Assembly: GCA_035628915.1 (NCBI GenBank)
Contig: DASPIW010000048.1
Location: forward strand, 124,001 to 188,000
Direction of reading: 5' to 3'
DNA: 64,000 nucleotides
Source: JARBUG01 sp035628915
GTDB taxonomy: Bacteria; Bacillota; Sulfobacillia; Symbiobacteriales; Symbiobacteriaceae
The translations under genes were made by a program, and so were the position numbers. Below the pieces are notes generated by a model. The model was not told where the DNA came from. It was given only the letters and a program-made list of their open reading frames with translations, and made no database searches. Positions 49,138 to 57,728 of this stretch are shown here, piece by piece (position 1 is the stretch's first letter; every line of letters begins with the position of its first letter).

Positions 49138-51472
49138 AAGAGGGACCGGAATCCGCAGACCGGGTCACCCAGCCCGCGTTCAGCTTTGTCCAGACCTGGT
49201 TCACCACGCCGCTGATCACCCGACCGTCGGCGAAAGTCGCTTTCTCCAGGACCGTAACGGAGACGATATCCGACTGCTCCCGATAGTCGGGGAAAGCGAC
49301 CTGCAGCAGGGTGGCCTCATATTCGGTCAGCCCCTGCTGCCGGGCCGCCTCGCCGGCGGCCAGGGCCCGGCCCCGGGCCGCCACGGCCTCCGCCAGTCCG
49401 GCGGGAATGCGGGCCCGCGCTGCCGGAATCCGGACCGCCGATTCGCTGAGAATCCGCTCCAGCACATAGTCGCGGTAATCCCGGGAGAGCGCCTCCACCG
49501 TGGTACCCAGGCGCTCAGCCAGGGCGCCGGCGCTGGCGGCCGCCACGGGGCGCTCGGGCAGCTTCGCTTCGACATATTCCGTCAGGAGGGCGGCCTGCGT
49601 GGCGTACAGAAACTGCCGCTTCTGCGACAGATCCGCCGCAGAAGGCCGGAACAAGCTCTCCAGCTCAAAGAGCGGCTGCCCGACGAGGCGGTCGGCATCG
49701 ATCCGGTAGCTGCTCATCTCTTTCTCCAGGTGCAGTTCCCAGTCGCCGAGCGTCAGGGGGTTGATATACGCCCCGCCCAGGCGGGTCTCGGTCAGGAACT
49801 TCATCATTTCAAATGCGAGGGAGCGCTCCACGTCCCAGCGCTTGAAGCCTTTGAGGAACTCCGGTGCCAGCCGGATGGGCTCGCCCGGCTCATACCAGAC
49901 GGTGGCATCGTCCGGCACCCGCGGCCCCACGGCCTGGCGGAACGCCCCGATGTCGGGATAGAGCACCAGCTGCGGGCGGGGTGCCCCGGCCGTGGCGGGG
50001 AAGTAGGGCAACACCGACTCGAAGGCATGGTCGGCTGCCGTGGCCACCAGCTGGACGTTCCAGCGCATGGGAATCGCCTGCACCCGGGGGTCGATCGGGT
50101 CCCAGACGGCCGTCACGTCCGCATGGAAGCCTCTGACTGGGGTGAAATCCGGGCCGGCCTCGTACCAGCGGCCCAAGTGGCGCACCAGCCTGGTCTGCCG
50201 CAGGAAGCCGGCGTTGGCCCCGGTCCGGTTCGAAATGTGGATGTACCACGTAACCGTGGCCCGGGCGCCCTTCAGACTCAGGTGCTCCACTTCGACGGTG
50301 ACCGCTTCCACATCGCTCGTGGTGCTCTCCGCGGCCCAGCGGCGCAGGTCTTCGACCACACCGAAATCGGCGGTTCGCAGGGTCGCCGTGAAGGCGTCCG
50401 GATTGCTGTCGGTCAGGGCCGCCGCCTGGCGGGCGGCAAGGTCTGCGATGCCGGCCGCCCGGTCCCAGGGCAGGCCCTGGTAGTACCAGAGGATTGCAGC
50501 GGCGGGCACGGCCAGCAAGGCCCAACGCCAGCGGCGGGAGAGGCGGGCGGTTGTCGCTTCCTTGATCTCCTGAATCGAAAAGACGACCGCTTCGAGGCCC
50601 TGCGACAGTAGGTTGAAGCCGACAACCCCGACCAGGAACGCTACCGCCGGCGAGAACGGAATCCAGGGATTGCTCCGGATATCGTACCGCCCGTCGCCCA
50701 GCAGGGTGCCCCATTCCGGAATGCCGGAAGTGGCCACGTACACGTCGTTGCCCCGGCTGTCCATGATGATGTTGATGACGCCGCCGCCGACCATAATGCC
50801 GAATATGGCCAGCTGGGCGATGACCACCAGCGCCCGGGCCATTTCGGCGGCCAGGAGGTGGAGGAGGACGGGCCACAGGTGGGGGAACAGGTGGTTCTTA
50901 AAGATTTGCCACTGCGTATTGCCCACGGCCATGGCCCCTTCGACAAAGGGTTCGGCCAGCAGGCTGCTCAATCGCCCTTTGAGGACGACCGCTACCCGGG
51001 GCCATTCCATCAGCGTCAGCAGCGTGACGGTGACGATGACCGAGGGCCACAGGCCAATCACCCGCAGGTGCGGTACCGACAGGATGAGGATGTAGATGAG
51101 CAGGGGCGGAATGGCGCTGGTCATGACGTAGAGGCGATCGACCAGCCAACCGATGCGCTTTGGTCCGAAGACTGAAAGCAAGGCAGCCGGCGTGGCGAGG
51201 GCCAGCCGGGCGGACATGATCAGGAAGGCGAAGAGCATCGACCAACGGGAGCCGTAGGCAATCCGGCTCCAGATGTCACGCCCGTACTGGTCGGTGCCCA
51301 GGGGATGCTCGGGGCCGGGCGGAAAGGGCGGCAGGCCCAGCAACACGGACTGCTTGGCATCCCAGTAGTCCGGCGAGACCGCCGTCAGCTGCTGGGCGAA
51401 GATCATCACAAAAAAGATGACGCCAATCAGAAGGCCGCCGGCAATGAGATAGGCTTTGCGGGAGCGTTTCAT
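49121..51472 (-). CDS. DppC-type peptide permease fused to a degenerate peptidase-like ectodomain
   Basis: 783 residues, overlapping the upstream permease gene by ATGA. Residues 1-300 are a complete DppC/OppC permease: N-terminal helix, HPLGTDQYGRDIWSRIAYGS, helices, and the coupling loop EGAMAVGNTQWQIFKNHLFP. After a helix at 314-333 there are about 450 residues more, which no ordinary DppC has. The first part (about 340-445) looks like an NTF2-type sheet (VTWYIHISNRTGANAGFLRQ). The second (480-600) follows the plan of peptidase MA-like domains (LPYFPATAG, VLYPDIGAFRQAV). The zinc motif HExxH is replaced by AFEMMKF (553-559), so it is a dead relative. It may capture peptides for the transporter in place of a binding protein. 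Confidence 0.8.
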   Translation of the reverse strand: MKRSRKAYLIAGGLLIGVIFFVMIFAQQLTAVSPDYWDAKQSVLLGLPPFPPGPEHPLGTDQYGRDIWSRIAYGSRWSMLFAFLIMSARLALATPAALLSVFGPKRIGWLVDRLYVMTSAIPPLLIYILILSVPHLRVIGLWPSVIVTVTLLTLMEWPRVAVVLKGRLSSLLAEPFVEGAMAVGNTQWQIFKNHLFPHLWPVLLHLLAAEMARALVVIAQLAIFGIMVGGGVINIIMDSRGNDVYVATSGIPEWGTLLGDGRYDIRSNPWIPFSPAVAFLVGVVGFNLLSQGLEAVVFSIQEIKEATTARLSRRWRWALLAVPAAAILWYYQGLPWDRAAGIADLAARQAAALTDSNPDAFTATLRTADFGVVEDLRRWAAESTTSDVEAVTVEVEHLSLKGARATVTWYIHISNRTGANAGFLRQTRLVRHLGRWYEAGPDFTPVRGFHADVTAVWDPIDPRVQAIPMRWNVQLVATAADHAFESVLPYFPATAGAPRPQLVLYPDIGAFRQAVGPRVPDDATVWYEPGEPIRLAPEFLKGFKRWDVERSLAFEMMKFLTETRLGGAYINPLTLGDWELHLEKEMSSYRIDADRLVGQPLFELESLFRPSAADLSQKRQFLYATQAALLTEYVEAKLPERPVAAASAGALAERLGTTVEALSRDYRDYVLERILSESAVRIPAARARIPAGLAEAVAARGRALAAGEAARQQGLTEYEATLLQVAFPDYREQSDIVSVTVLEKATFADGRVISGVVNQVWTKLNAGWVTRSADSGPSSTNKG

Positions 51473-52431
51473 GATTGCTCACGCTCCCTCAGGCGCGGAT
51501 CGACGATCGGCCGCAGGATGGAGATGGCGAAGTAGAGCACGGCGAAGATCAGCCCGAGGGAGACGCCGGCAGCCACCAGCACGGGCACATCGGGCGCGGG
51601 CGGCGCCCGGCGGGGGTCGATCCAGCTGGAGGAGAGCGGGTTAGCCGCATCTTTCAGCAAGTTGGTAATGCCGGGGTAGTGAAACATGTACTCGATAACC
51701 AACAGGTTGGAGAACATGACCGCCAGCGCGTTGGGCAGGCCGTCAAGAATCTGGACCAGGGCGCTGCGGACGACGTGCCCGTAAATGACGGTCCCCTCGG
51801 GCAGCCCCTTTGCCCGGGCCGTCCGCACGTACTCCTTTTCGTGGACCGCCGTCATGGCGGTGTAGGTGATGCGCGCGACATAGGCCATGGGGATGAGGAA
51901 GAGGCAGAAGACGGGATAGACCATGCTCGCTGCGGGCGCCTCGTCCATGTACCCGACGGGGAACGGCGTCCAGTGCAGTCGGGTGAAGAGCAGGACTGCA
52001 CCGACCTGAATGAGCAACACCAGCCAGAAGTCCGGCACGCCCTGAATCAGCCCAGTGATCACGGGTCCCAGGCTGATTCTCCCCCGCCTGAGCTGGTTGA
52101 AGTCCCGTACGCCTTTGACGGCGCCCGCCACCAGGGCCAGCGCCAATGAGATCCCCATCAGCTTCAGGCTGTTGCCCAGGCGCTGGGAGAGCAGTTCGCT
52201 GACCGGATTGCCGAGCCGGTCCACGCCCAGCGAGCCGCTGCGGACCGTCTGCCAGTACTGGCCGATGTTCTTGCTCCACTTGTCCGTATCCACAGTTGCG
52301 GTGTAGCCCGTCACCGTCTCCGGCGAGCGGGCCACTTGCAGGGGCGGCATGGTTGAGATCAGCAGTACGAAGGCGACCAGGAGCAGCACGCCCAGTGCCT
52401 CCCATGCGATGATCAGCAGCAGACGTTTCAT
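51469..52431 (-). CDS. DppB-type peptide ABC transporter permease
   Basis: 320 residues from an ATG with AGGGGGA about 13 nt upstream; the frame is open 38 codons further but hydrophilic. N-terminal helix (RLLLIIAWEALGVLLLVAFV), large loop with the DppB-like RLGNSLKLMGISLALALVAG, and the coupling motif EKEYVRTARAKGLPEGTVIY. Pairs with the fused DppC protein. No binding protein or ATPase gene is next to them, so the ATPases must be shared or distant. Substrate presumably oligopeptides. Confidence 0.87.
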   Translation of the reverse strand: MKRLLLIIAWEALGVLLLVAFVLLISTMPPLQVARSPETVTGYTATVDTDKWSKNIGQYWQTVRSGSLGVDRLGNPVSELLSQRLGNSLKLMGISLALALVAGAVKGVRDFNQLRRGRISLGPVITGLIQGVPDFWLVLLIQVGAVLLFTRLHWTPFPVGYMDEAPAASMVYPVFCLFLIPMAYVARITYTAMTAVHEKEYVRTARAKGLPEGTVIYGHVVRSALVQILDGLPNALAVMFSNLLVIEYMFHYPGITNLLKDAANPLSSSWIDPRRAPPAPDVPVLVAAGVSLGLIFAVLYFAISILRPIVDPRLREREQS

Positions 52432-52583
52432 GGATGTTGAAAGTCCCCCTGACTGAGGTCGATACCATTTGATCGGACGCATTGAGGCTTCGACTTGTTC
52501 ACTAATTCTGCGCGCCTGCCTGCTCTTCCCGGTGCGGCAAGCCACCTGATTTTGGGCAGACTGGTTTGAGCGAGGTGAGACAT

Positions 52584-53525
52584 GTGGCGCTTCCCGTCAT
52601 GATCGATACCGACCCGGGCATCGACGACGCTCTGGCCATTGCGTTGGCGGTGCGGTCGCCGGAACTGCAGGTGCTGGCGCTCACAACGACCTACGGCAAC
52701 GGCGAAGTGGGCGCCACGACCCGCAACGCCCGCCACTTGCTGGAGCGGCTGGGGGCCGGGCAGATTCCCGTCTATCCGGGCGCCGCCCGGCCCCTGGTGC
52801 GGGCGCCCGCCGTGGCGACCGACACCCACGGCGATGAGGGGCTGGGCTATGCCGCCATTCCAACGCGTTCGAAAGCCGCTGAAGCCGTGGAGGCACCGGA
52901 CGCCATTTTGCGCCTGCTGGAGGGCGCCAGTGAACCGGTCACCGTGGTCGCCCTGGGGCCGCTGACGAATCTAGCGCTCGCCCTGGCCCTGGACCGGCAG
53001 CTCTGCCTCCGGTCGATCCGGGAGATCGTCTGGATGGGCGGCTCGGCGGGGGCGCCGGGCAACACGACGCCCGTCTCCGAGTTCAACGCCTGGTGCGACC
53101 CCGAGGCTGCCCGGGCTGTGCTGGACTGCACAATTCCCGTGCGGATGGTCGGGCTGGACGCCACCCGCTGCGTCTTCATGGACGCCGCCCTGGTCGACCG
53201 GCTGGGCGCCCACCCCGACCCGGAAATCCGCTGGTGGGCGGACATGTGGCGCTTCTACGTGGAGTTCCATCGCCGGTCGGAGCGGCTGGAAGGCTGCATC
53301 ATGAACGATCCGCTGGCCGTGGGGCTTCTGGTCCGCCCTGAACTCGGGCGCTGGGCGCCCATGTACGTGGAAGTCGACTGCGGCTGGGGTCTGACCCGCG
53401 GCCAGACGCTGTGCGACCGGTTCGGCTTCACGGGCCACACCGCCAACGCCCGGGTCTGCCTGGAGGCGGACGGGCCGGGCGCCCTGGCCCTGGCCCTGGA
53501 GCGGGCCCTGGGGGTGCAGGCGTGA
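52584..53525 (+). CDS. inosine-uridine preferring nucleoside hydrolase
   Basis: 313 residues from a GTG directly after GAGGTGA; a TTG six codons upstream is the alternative. N-terminal calcium/catalytic motif DTDPGIDDALAIALA. Further family marks are VALGPLTNLALAL, EIVWMGGSAGAPGN, SEFNAWCDPEAA and NDPLAVGLLV (the second Asp ligand). It releases ribose from nucleosides for base salvage. It overlaps the next gene by GTGA. Cytoplasmic. Confidence 0.92.
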   Translation: MALPVMIDTDPGIDDALAIALAVRSPELQVLALTTTYGNGEVGATTRNARHLLERLGAGQIPVYPGAARPLVRAPAVATDTHGDEGLGYAAIPTRSKAAEAVEAPDAILRLLEGASEPVTVVALGPLTNLALALALDRQLCLRSIREIVWMGGSAGAPGNTTPVSEFNAWCDPEAARAVLDCTIPVRMVGLDATRCVFMDAALVDRLGAHPDPEIRWWADMWRFYVEFHRRSERLEGCIMNDPLAVGLLVRPELGRWAPMYVEVDCGWGLTRGQTLCDRFGFTGHTANARVCLEADGPGALALALERALGVQA

Positions 53526-54358
53526 AGGCGGGCATCATCGGCGGGGGGATGATCGGAGCTGGGTGGGCACGACTGCTGCGCCAATGCGGCCACGAAGCCT
53601 CCATTTACGATGAACGCCCCGCCTTGCGCACCGCCGGCTCCGTCGCCGACGCGGTGGACGGTGCCGACGTGGTCTTCGAGGCGGTGGTGGAGCGGCTGGA
53701 CGTCAAGCGTGCCGTCTTCGCGGCGGTGGAGGAGGCGGCGCCGGCTGACGCCCTGATCGCTTCGGCCTCGTCTTCGCTGCTGCCCAGCGTGCTGCAGGCG
53801 GGCATGCGGCGCCCGGAGCGGGCGCTGGTGATTCACCCCCTCCACCCGGTGGACCTGCTGCCCGTCATTGAGATCGTGCCGGGCCAGGCGACGGCGCCGG
53901 CGGCGCTGGAGCGGGCCCGGGCCCTGGTCGGGGCGCTGGGCAAGCAACCCGTGGTGCTTGCGAAAGAGGTACCGGGGTACGTGGTCAACCGCCTGGCCGC
54001 CGCGCTCTGGCGGGAGGCGGTGGACCTGGTGCTGGACGGCGTCGTCGATGTGCAGCAGCTCGACCTGGCGGCCTCGCGTGGTCCCTGCCTCGGCTGGGCC
54101 GTGCAGGGGCCGTTCCTGACCTACCAGTTGGCCGCCCCGGGCGGCCTCGGCCCGTTTCTGGAACACCTGGGGCCGGCTTTCGGTGCCATCTGGGAGAGCC
54201 TGTCCCGGCGCAGCAGCCTCCCGCCGGACGAGATCGCCCGGCTGGCGGAGGCGGCGGACCGGGCCTACGCCGGTGCGCCCCGGCAGGCCCTCGAAGCGCA
54301 GCGCGACCGGGGTCTGCGCGCCGTGCTGGGCGCCCTGGCGCCGTTAGACCACCCCTGA
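53522..54358 (+). CDS. 3-hydroxyacyl-CoA dehydrogenase family protein
   Basis: 278 residues, GTG overlapping the preceding stop. N-terminal Rossmann fold GIIGGGMIGAGWARLLRQCG; ADVVFEAVVERLDVKRAVFA; SASSSLLPSVL with the Ser-rich motif; HPLHPVDLLPVIEIVPG with the catalytic His-Pro; C-terminal dimerisation helices with VVNRLAAALWREAVDLV. It is closest in layout to carnitine 3-dehydrogenase and L-gulonate 3-dehydrogenase as well as 3-hydroxybutyryl-CoA dehydrogenase; the residues do not settle which. Coupling to a nucleoside hydrolase is unusual. Confidence 0.85.
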   Translation: MKAGIIGGGMIGAGWARLLRQCGHEASIYDERPALRTAGSVADAVDGADVVFEAVVERLDVKRAVFAAVEEAAPADALIASASSSLLPSVLQAGMRRPERALVIHPLHPVDLLPVIEIVPGQATAPAALERARALVGALGKQPVVLAKEVPGYVVNRLAAALWREAVDLVLDGVVDVQQLDLAASRGPCLGWAVQGPFLTYQLAAPGGLGPFLEHLGPAFGAIWESLSRRSSLPPDEIARLAEAADRAYAGAPRQALEAQRDRGLRAVLGALAPLDHP

Positions 54359-54844
54359 TCCGCTGCCGGAGGCTGCTGCCTGGAGATCCTTTGACATCAT
54401 CAGCATGTGGATGCGGAACCCGTGTTTTTCGGAGGATTTCTGCCCCAGGGGATTATGGGCGTGGGTCCAGTTGGTCAGTACACGCACCCCGAGCCGGCGC
54501 AGGTAGGCTTCGGCCAAGCCGTGCATCAGCTTGCTGGCGCCGCTGCGGCGGAACTCAGGCTCTACGTAAATGTCGGCGGCGTACCCGTAGGGCAGGCCGG
54601 TCTTCTCGTCTTGCTGTACCGCCACCAGGAAGTACCCCACGGGGCGGCCGCCACTTACAGCCACGACGGCGTTGCCGTACGGGGCGGAGAGCACGCGCAT
54701 CAGGTTCTCCCGGGCGCTGGCCGCCACGTGCTCGAAGCTGGTGTGGGGCTTGTCGTCGGGCGGTGTGATGTTCCAGGCGGTAATACCGGCCATTCTCATC
54801 AGTTCGGGCAGGTCGGACTGCTGCCAGAACCGCACGTTCAGCAC
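54344..54844 (-). CDS. GNAT N-acetyltransferase
   Basis: 166 residues from a GTG after ACGGAGGG; the longer frame upstream has no ribosome site. GNAT fold: RFWQQSDLPELMRMAGITAW, central strands AVVAVSGGRPVGYFLVAVQQ, ADIYVEPEFRRSGASKLMHG (the acetyl-CoA loop, with RRSGASK in place of the usual Q/RxxGxG/A) and GFRIHMLMMSKDL. Acceptor unknown. It converges with and overlaps the dehydrogenase gene by 15 bp. Confidence 0.84.
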   Translation of the reverse strand: MLNVRFWQQSDLPELMRMAGITAWNITPPDDKPHTSFEHVAASARENLMRVLSAPYGNAVVAVSGGRPVGYFLVAVQQDEKTGLPYGYAADIYVEPEFRRSGASKLMHGLAEAYLRRLGVRVLTNWTHAHNPLGQKSSEKHGFRIHMLMMSKDLQAAASGSGSGVV

Positions 54845-54995
54845 AGGCGATCCCTCCGTTCCACGGGCTTTCCTCAGGGTACGCATGCGACCTGCAACAG
54901 GTACCCGGACCGGGCGCCCGACATACGATGTGGTTGCCATACCGCCGCCCCTCTCCCGGAGCGGCGGCAAATCGGCCACGTTGAGGAGGGCCGCT

Positions 54996-55460
54996 GTGTA
55001 CTCCTTCCGTTTTGCACATCCGTCGGACCTCCCCTGGCTCGAGCAGGCGATGGTCCACAGCGCCTTTGAAAGCCTGACGCCGGAGGAGCGAAGCCAGGCC
55101 CACCCCCAGGTGGTGGCGAATCAGGCCCGCCAGCAGATGCAGGGCGCCCTGAGCGGCGGCGGGGGCACGGCGCTCGTCGCCACGGCGTGGAACCAGCCGG
55201 CCGGCTTCTTTCTGGCGGCGGTCAACCCCGACTCAACCACCGGGGAGACAAACGTGGTACTCCTCTCCCTGTGGGTGGCCCCGGCCTTTCGCCGGCGGGG
55301 CATTGGCAGCGCACTGCTGCGGGTGGGGGAGGACCTGTTCCTGCGGCACGGTCTGCGGAAGATGAAGCTGATCGCCGGCCTACATAATCAAAGCGCAGTG
55401 CGTCTGGCCCAGCGGGCCGGCTATGCGCCCGAAGGCCTGATCGGCATCAAGGATCTGTAG
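54996..55460 (+). CDS. GNAT N-acetyltransferase
   Basis: 154 residues, GTG 5 nt after GAGGAGGG. Acetyl-CoA binding motif RRRGIGSALLRVGEDLFLRH, preceded by VVLLSLWVAPAF, and a C-terminal AQRAGYAPEGLI. It differs clearly from the preceding GNAT (different N-terminal helix, FRFAHPSDLPWLEQAMVHSA) and diverges from it, so the pair probably arose independently. Acceptor not known. It is followed by a perfect terminator. Confidence 0.86.
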   Translation: MYSFRFAHPSDLPWLEQAMVHSAFESLTPEERSQAHPQVVANQARQQMQGALSGGGGTALVATAWNQPAGFFLAAVNPDSTTGETNVVLLSLWVAPAFRRRGIGSALLRVGEDLFLRHGLRKMKLIAGLHNQSAVRLAQRAGYAPEGLIGIKDL

Positions 55461-55465
55461 CGCGG

Positions 55466-55494
55466 CGAACCCGGTGCTGATGGCACCGGGTTCG
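55466..55494. terminator. bidirectional terminator
   Basis: A 12-bp perfect stem CGAACCCGGTGC / GCACCGGGTTCG with a TGATG loop, between convergent genes ending at 55460 and 55505. Confidence 0.78.
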
Positions 55495-55504
55495 TGCATC
55501 TGCC

Positions 55505-56149
55505 CTAGAGACCGCCGAAGATGCCCTGGCCTTGCTGGCCTGCCACGCCGGCAAAGCCGCCGAGGCCCTGCTGGCCAAAGAGGCCGCCGCCGCCGAAAAT
55601 ACCGCCCGGGAAACCCGGGAACTGCGGGAAAGGCAGGGGCGCCTGGGGCTGTACGGCACCGCCACCGGCCTGGGTGGTGATGTTGACCAACTGCTGCTGG
55701 CGCGCTTCGAGCATGACCAGGGACTCGGCGACGGAGCGAAGGGCGACCACCAGCATCTGTGCGGCAGCCTGGCTGATGACCACCTGGCCGCCCATCGCGT
55801 TGGCCTGGAGCAGCAACTGCTGCACGGCCTGGATTTGGGCATCAATGGCGGCGGCCGCCGCTGCGATGGCCTCCAGGATCTGATTCTGCGTCGCCGTAAC
55901 GTCGACGCCGCCGACGACGACCCGGACCTGCTGCATCTGGGCGCCCCGGAAGGCCGCCAGCGCCTGAGCTGCCGCCTGCAGCCGAGCCGCGACCGCCTGA
56001 AGCGTCATGGCCGACAGGGTGACGTTGCCCCCGGCCGCCTGTTGAATGGCGGCCTGAATCAGCGCTACCGCCGCCTGGACTTCAGCCCTGGCTGCCACGA
56101 TGGCGCGCAGGACCTGTTGCTGCATGATCGTGATCTGAGTCACGTTCAT
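55505..56149 (-). CDS. Ala/Gln-rich coat-like protein with Gly/Phe-rich tail
   Basis: 214 residues, ATG after GGGAGG. The first 155 residues are the same type as the protein at 44339-44848: two helical halves with GGNVTLSAMTLQAVAARLQA and ANAMGGQVVISQAAAQMLVV, and a QMQQVRVVVGG hinge. The tail (about 165-214) is low complexity, Pro then Gly/Phe (FPQFPGFPGGIFGGGGLFGQ), the kind of sequence that self-assembles in coats or fibres. No signal peptide. An AC-N17-CATAACCTG promoter-like element lies upstream (56198-56225). Probable spore surface protein; family unknown to me. Confidence 0.6.
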   Translation of the reverse strand: MNVTQITIMQQQVLRAIVAARAEVQAAVALIQAAIQQAAGGNVTLSAMTLQAVAARLQAAAQALAAFRGAQMQQVRVVVGGVDVTATQNQILEAIAAAAAAIDAQIQAVQQLLLQANAMGGQVVISQAAAQMLVVALRSVAESLVMLEARQQQLVNITTQAGGGAVQPQAPLPFPQFPGFPGGIFGGGGLFGQQGLGGFAGVAGQQGQGIFGGL

Positions 56150-56197
56150 CCAAAGTAGCCTCCCCTACAGCATGGTTCACCTTACATGGCCCGTTGT

Positions 56198-56225
56198 CAG
56201 GTTATGTCGCCTTCATGCTCCTGGT
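56198..56225 (-). promoter_or_regulatory. sporulation-type promoter (AC-N17-CATAACCTG)
   Basis: On the minus strand, AC at 56225-56224, 17 bp, then CATAACCTG at 56206-56198, about 50 nt before the ATG at 56149. Partial match to sigma-K or sigma-E. Confidence 0.35.
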
Positions 56226-56305
56226 TCATGGTGCGAATGGAGCAACAACGCCGGATCGCCATAGCATGGAAAGTCGGACGCTAGATAAGGAGGAGGCGCA
56301 ACCCC

Positions 56306-56770
56306 GTGTCCCGAGACGAAAACGGAAAAGTGCAGGTAAACCAGAACTGCCATAAGGATGCCGTGCCGAAGGAGATCTGTATTCCGGAGGATTTTGAAGG
56401 AGTCCTTCAGATCAACATCCAGAGTCAAAAAGAGACCGAGACCGACAACGTCACGCAGTCGCAGGCCCAATCGCAGAGCACCGCCGTGGCCGTCACGCAG
56501 CTGCAGGCTCAGCTGCAGGCTCAGTTGCAGGCGATCCAGCAGCAGTTCCAGCAGTTGCAGAACCTGATGCAGCCCATCACCGTGCAGGTGCAGCAGGCGC
56601 AGAGCCAGCAGCAGGCGATCGGCGCCCAGCTGGCCGCGCAGATGCAGGGCCTGCAGTCGCAGATGCAGATGCTCTTCATGGCGGTGCTCGGCGCCCCGTC
56701 CGGGGCGGATGCAGGGGAGCGGCAGCAACTGCTGCGGGAGGTTGTCGCGACGCTGCGCAGCAACCCGTAA
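56306..56770 (+). CDS. Gln-rich coiled-coil protein
   Basis: 154 residues from a GTG after AAGGAGGAGG. N-terminal 45 residues are mixed and charged (VQVNQNCHKDAVPKEICIPE) with two Cys. Residues about 48-135 are a long Gln-rich coiled coil (TQLQAQLQAQLQAIQQQFQQ, VQVQQAQSQQQAIGAQLAAQ). A short helix closes the protein (ERQQLLREVVATLRSN). No signal peptide. Composition is like that of exosporium or coat scaffolds, and the neighbours are of the same kind. I do not recognise a family. Confidence 0.6.
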   Translation: MSRDENGKVQVNQNCHKDAVPKEICIPEDFEGVLQINIQSQKETETDNVTQSQAQSQSTAVAVTQLQAQLQAQLQAIQQQFQQLQNLMQPITVQVQQAQSQQQAIGAQLAAQMQGLQSQMQMLFMAVLGAPSGADAGERQQLLREVVATLRSNP

Positions 56771-56782
56771 CGGCCAGCGTCA

Positions 56783-56818
56783 AGGGCTCACCCTGCGACA
56801 GGCAGCAGGGTGAGCCCT
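56783..56818. terminator. bidirectional terminator
   Basis: A 13-bp perfect stem AGGGCTCACCCTG / CAGGGTGAGCCCT with a 10-nt loop between the Gln-rich gene and the convergent haloperoxidase-like gene. Confidence 0.8.
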
Positions 56819-56822
56819 CTGC

Positions 56823-57560
56823 TTATTGATGGTCGGAGTTCCGCCACACGGCACTCTGACGGTCCAGCCTCGCCAGGAACTCCGGGAAGGAGATCCGGCG
56901 GGCGCCGGGGCGGGGCGAGTAAGCCAGGGGGCCGCCGTCACGGGCCACTATCGTCTCCAGGACCCGCTGGGCCACCTGGCGGCCCAGCGCCAGGCCGGCC
57001 GTGTGGTCGCTGCGGTAGTGGATTCCGGCCTTCAGCCGGGAGAGGCCGGAATCCTGGGCCAGGGCTTCGGCCAGGCCCGCATCGGCCGGGAAGAAGCGCG
57101 CGATGATGGTGGAGGCGGCGCCGGCGGCCGTGGAGTGGCCGGATGGATAGGCGGGGTGGTCTGGCACAGGGATCACATTGGGGTGAACACCCGGGTCCAG
57201 CACGCTCGGGCGGGGGCGCCGGTACTGGTACTTCATGTTCCAGGCGGCGAGGATGGCCGTTTCGATGGCCGTGTTCAGTACGTAGTTCAGGCGGGCGGCC
57301 GCAGGGGGGGAAAGATTGTACCGGCTCGCCAGCATGTTGGCCAGCGCTTCCCAGTGCGTAGCCAGGGTCGGCTCGCCCACCGACCAGCGCAGAATCTGCT
57401 GGACATCCTGAGGCGAACGGTTCCGGGCCAGGGCCCGCAGCTCGGCCAGTTCGGCGGCCGTCGCCGCTGACTGGTTTCCCGGCGGCGGGGGAATCCGAAA
57501 ACCGGCAGAGTCCGGGGCGCACATCATACGCCAGGTGCCGGCGAGGGGCTCTATCGGCAC
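56823..57560 (-). CDS. vanadium-dependent haloperoxidase / PAP2-like phosphatase
   Basis: 245 residues from a GTG after AGGGAG. The three phosphate/vanadate-binding motifs are complete: KYQYRRPRPS (K-x6-RP), YPSGHST and GIHYRSDHTAG (R-x3-H-x2-G form). The layout, with NTAIETAILAAWN before the first motif, is that of soluble vanadium haloperoxidase-like proteins rather than membrane PAP2 lipid phosphatases. There is no membrane helix or signal. Whether it uses vanadate or acts as an acid phosphatase cannot be read from sequence. It lies inside the coat-like cluster on the opposite strand. Confidence 0.85.
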   Translation of the reverse strand: MPIEPLAGTWRMMCAPDSAGFRIPPPPGNQSAATAAELAELRALARNRSPQDVQQILRWSVGEPTLATHWEALANMLASRYNLSPPAAARLNYVLNTAIETAILAAWNMKYQYRRPRPSVLDPGVHPNVIPVPDHPAYPSGHSTAAGAASTIIARFFPADAGLAEALAQDSGLSRLKAGIHYRSDHTAGLALGRQVAQRVLETIVARDGGPLAYSPRPGARRISFPEFLARLDRQSAVWRNSDHQ

Positions 57561-57635
57561 GGGCCACCAACTCCCTAGAGCGAGTTACCGGCGACGCTAC
57601 ATAATATGCCGCGACCCCTTTCTTGCCAGCAATGC

Positions 57636-57662
57636 ACCTGTTCAGGGCGGTTACATAAGCTA
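57636..57662 (+). promoter_or_regulatory. sigma-K-like promoter of the FNP gene cluster
   Basis: AC at 57636-57637, a 16-bp spacer and CATAAGCTA at 57654-57662, a full match to the sigma-K pattern (AC / CATAnnnTA). It lies 66 bp upstream of the GTG at 57729. Confidence 0.5.
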
Positions 57663-57728
57663 GAAGTGGAGACGTACCACCCATCGGTGGCGCACATCTC
57701 TGGTACAGATTGAGAGGAGGTCCCAGTC

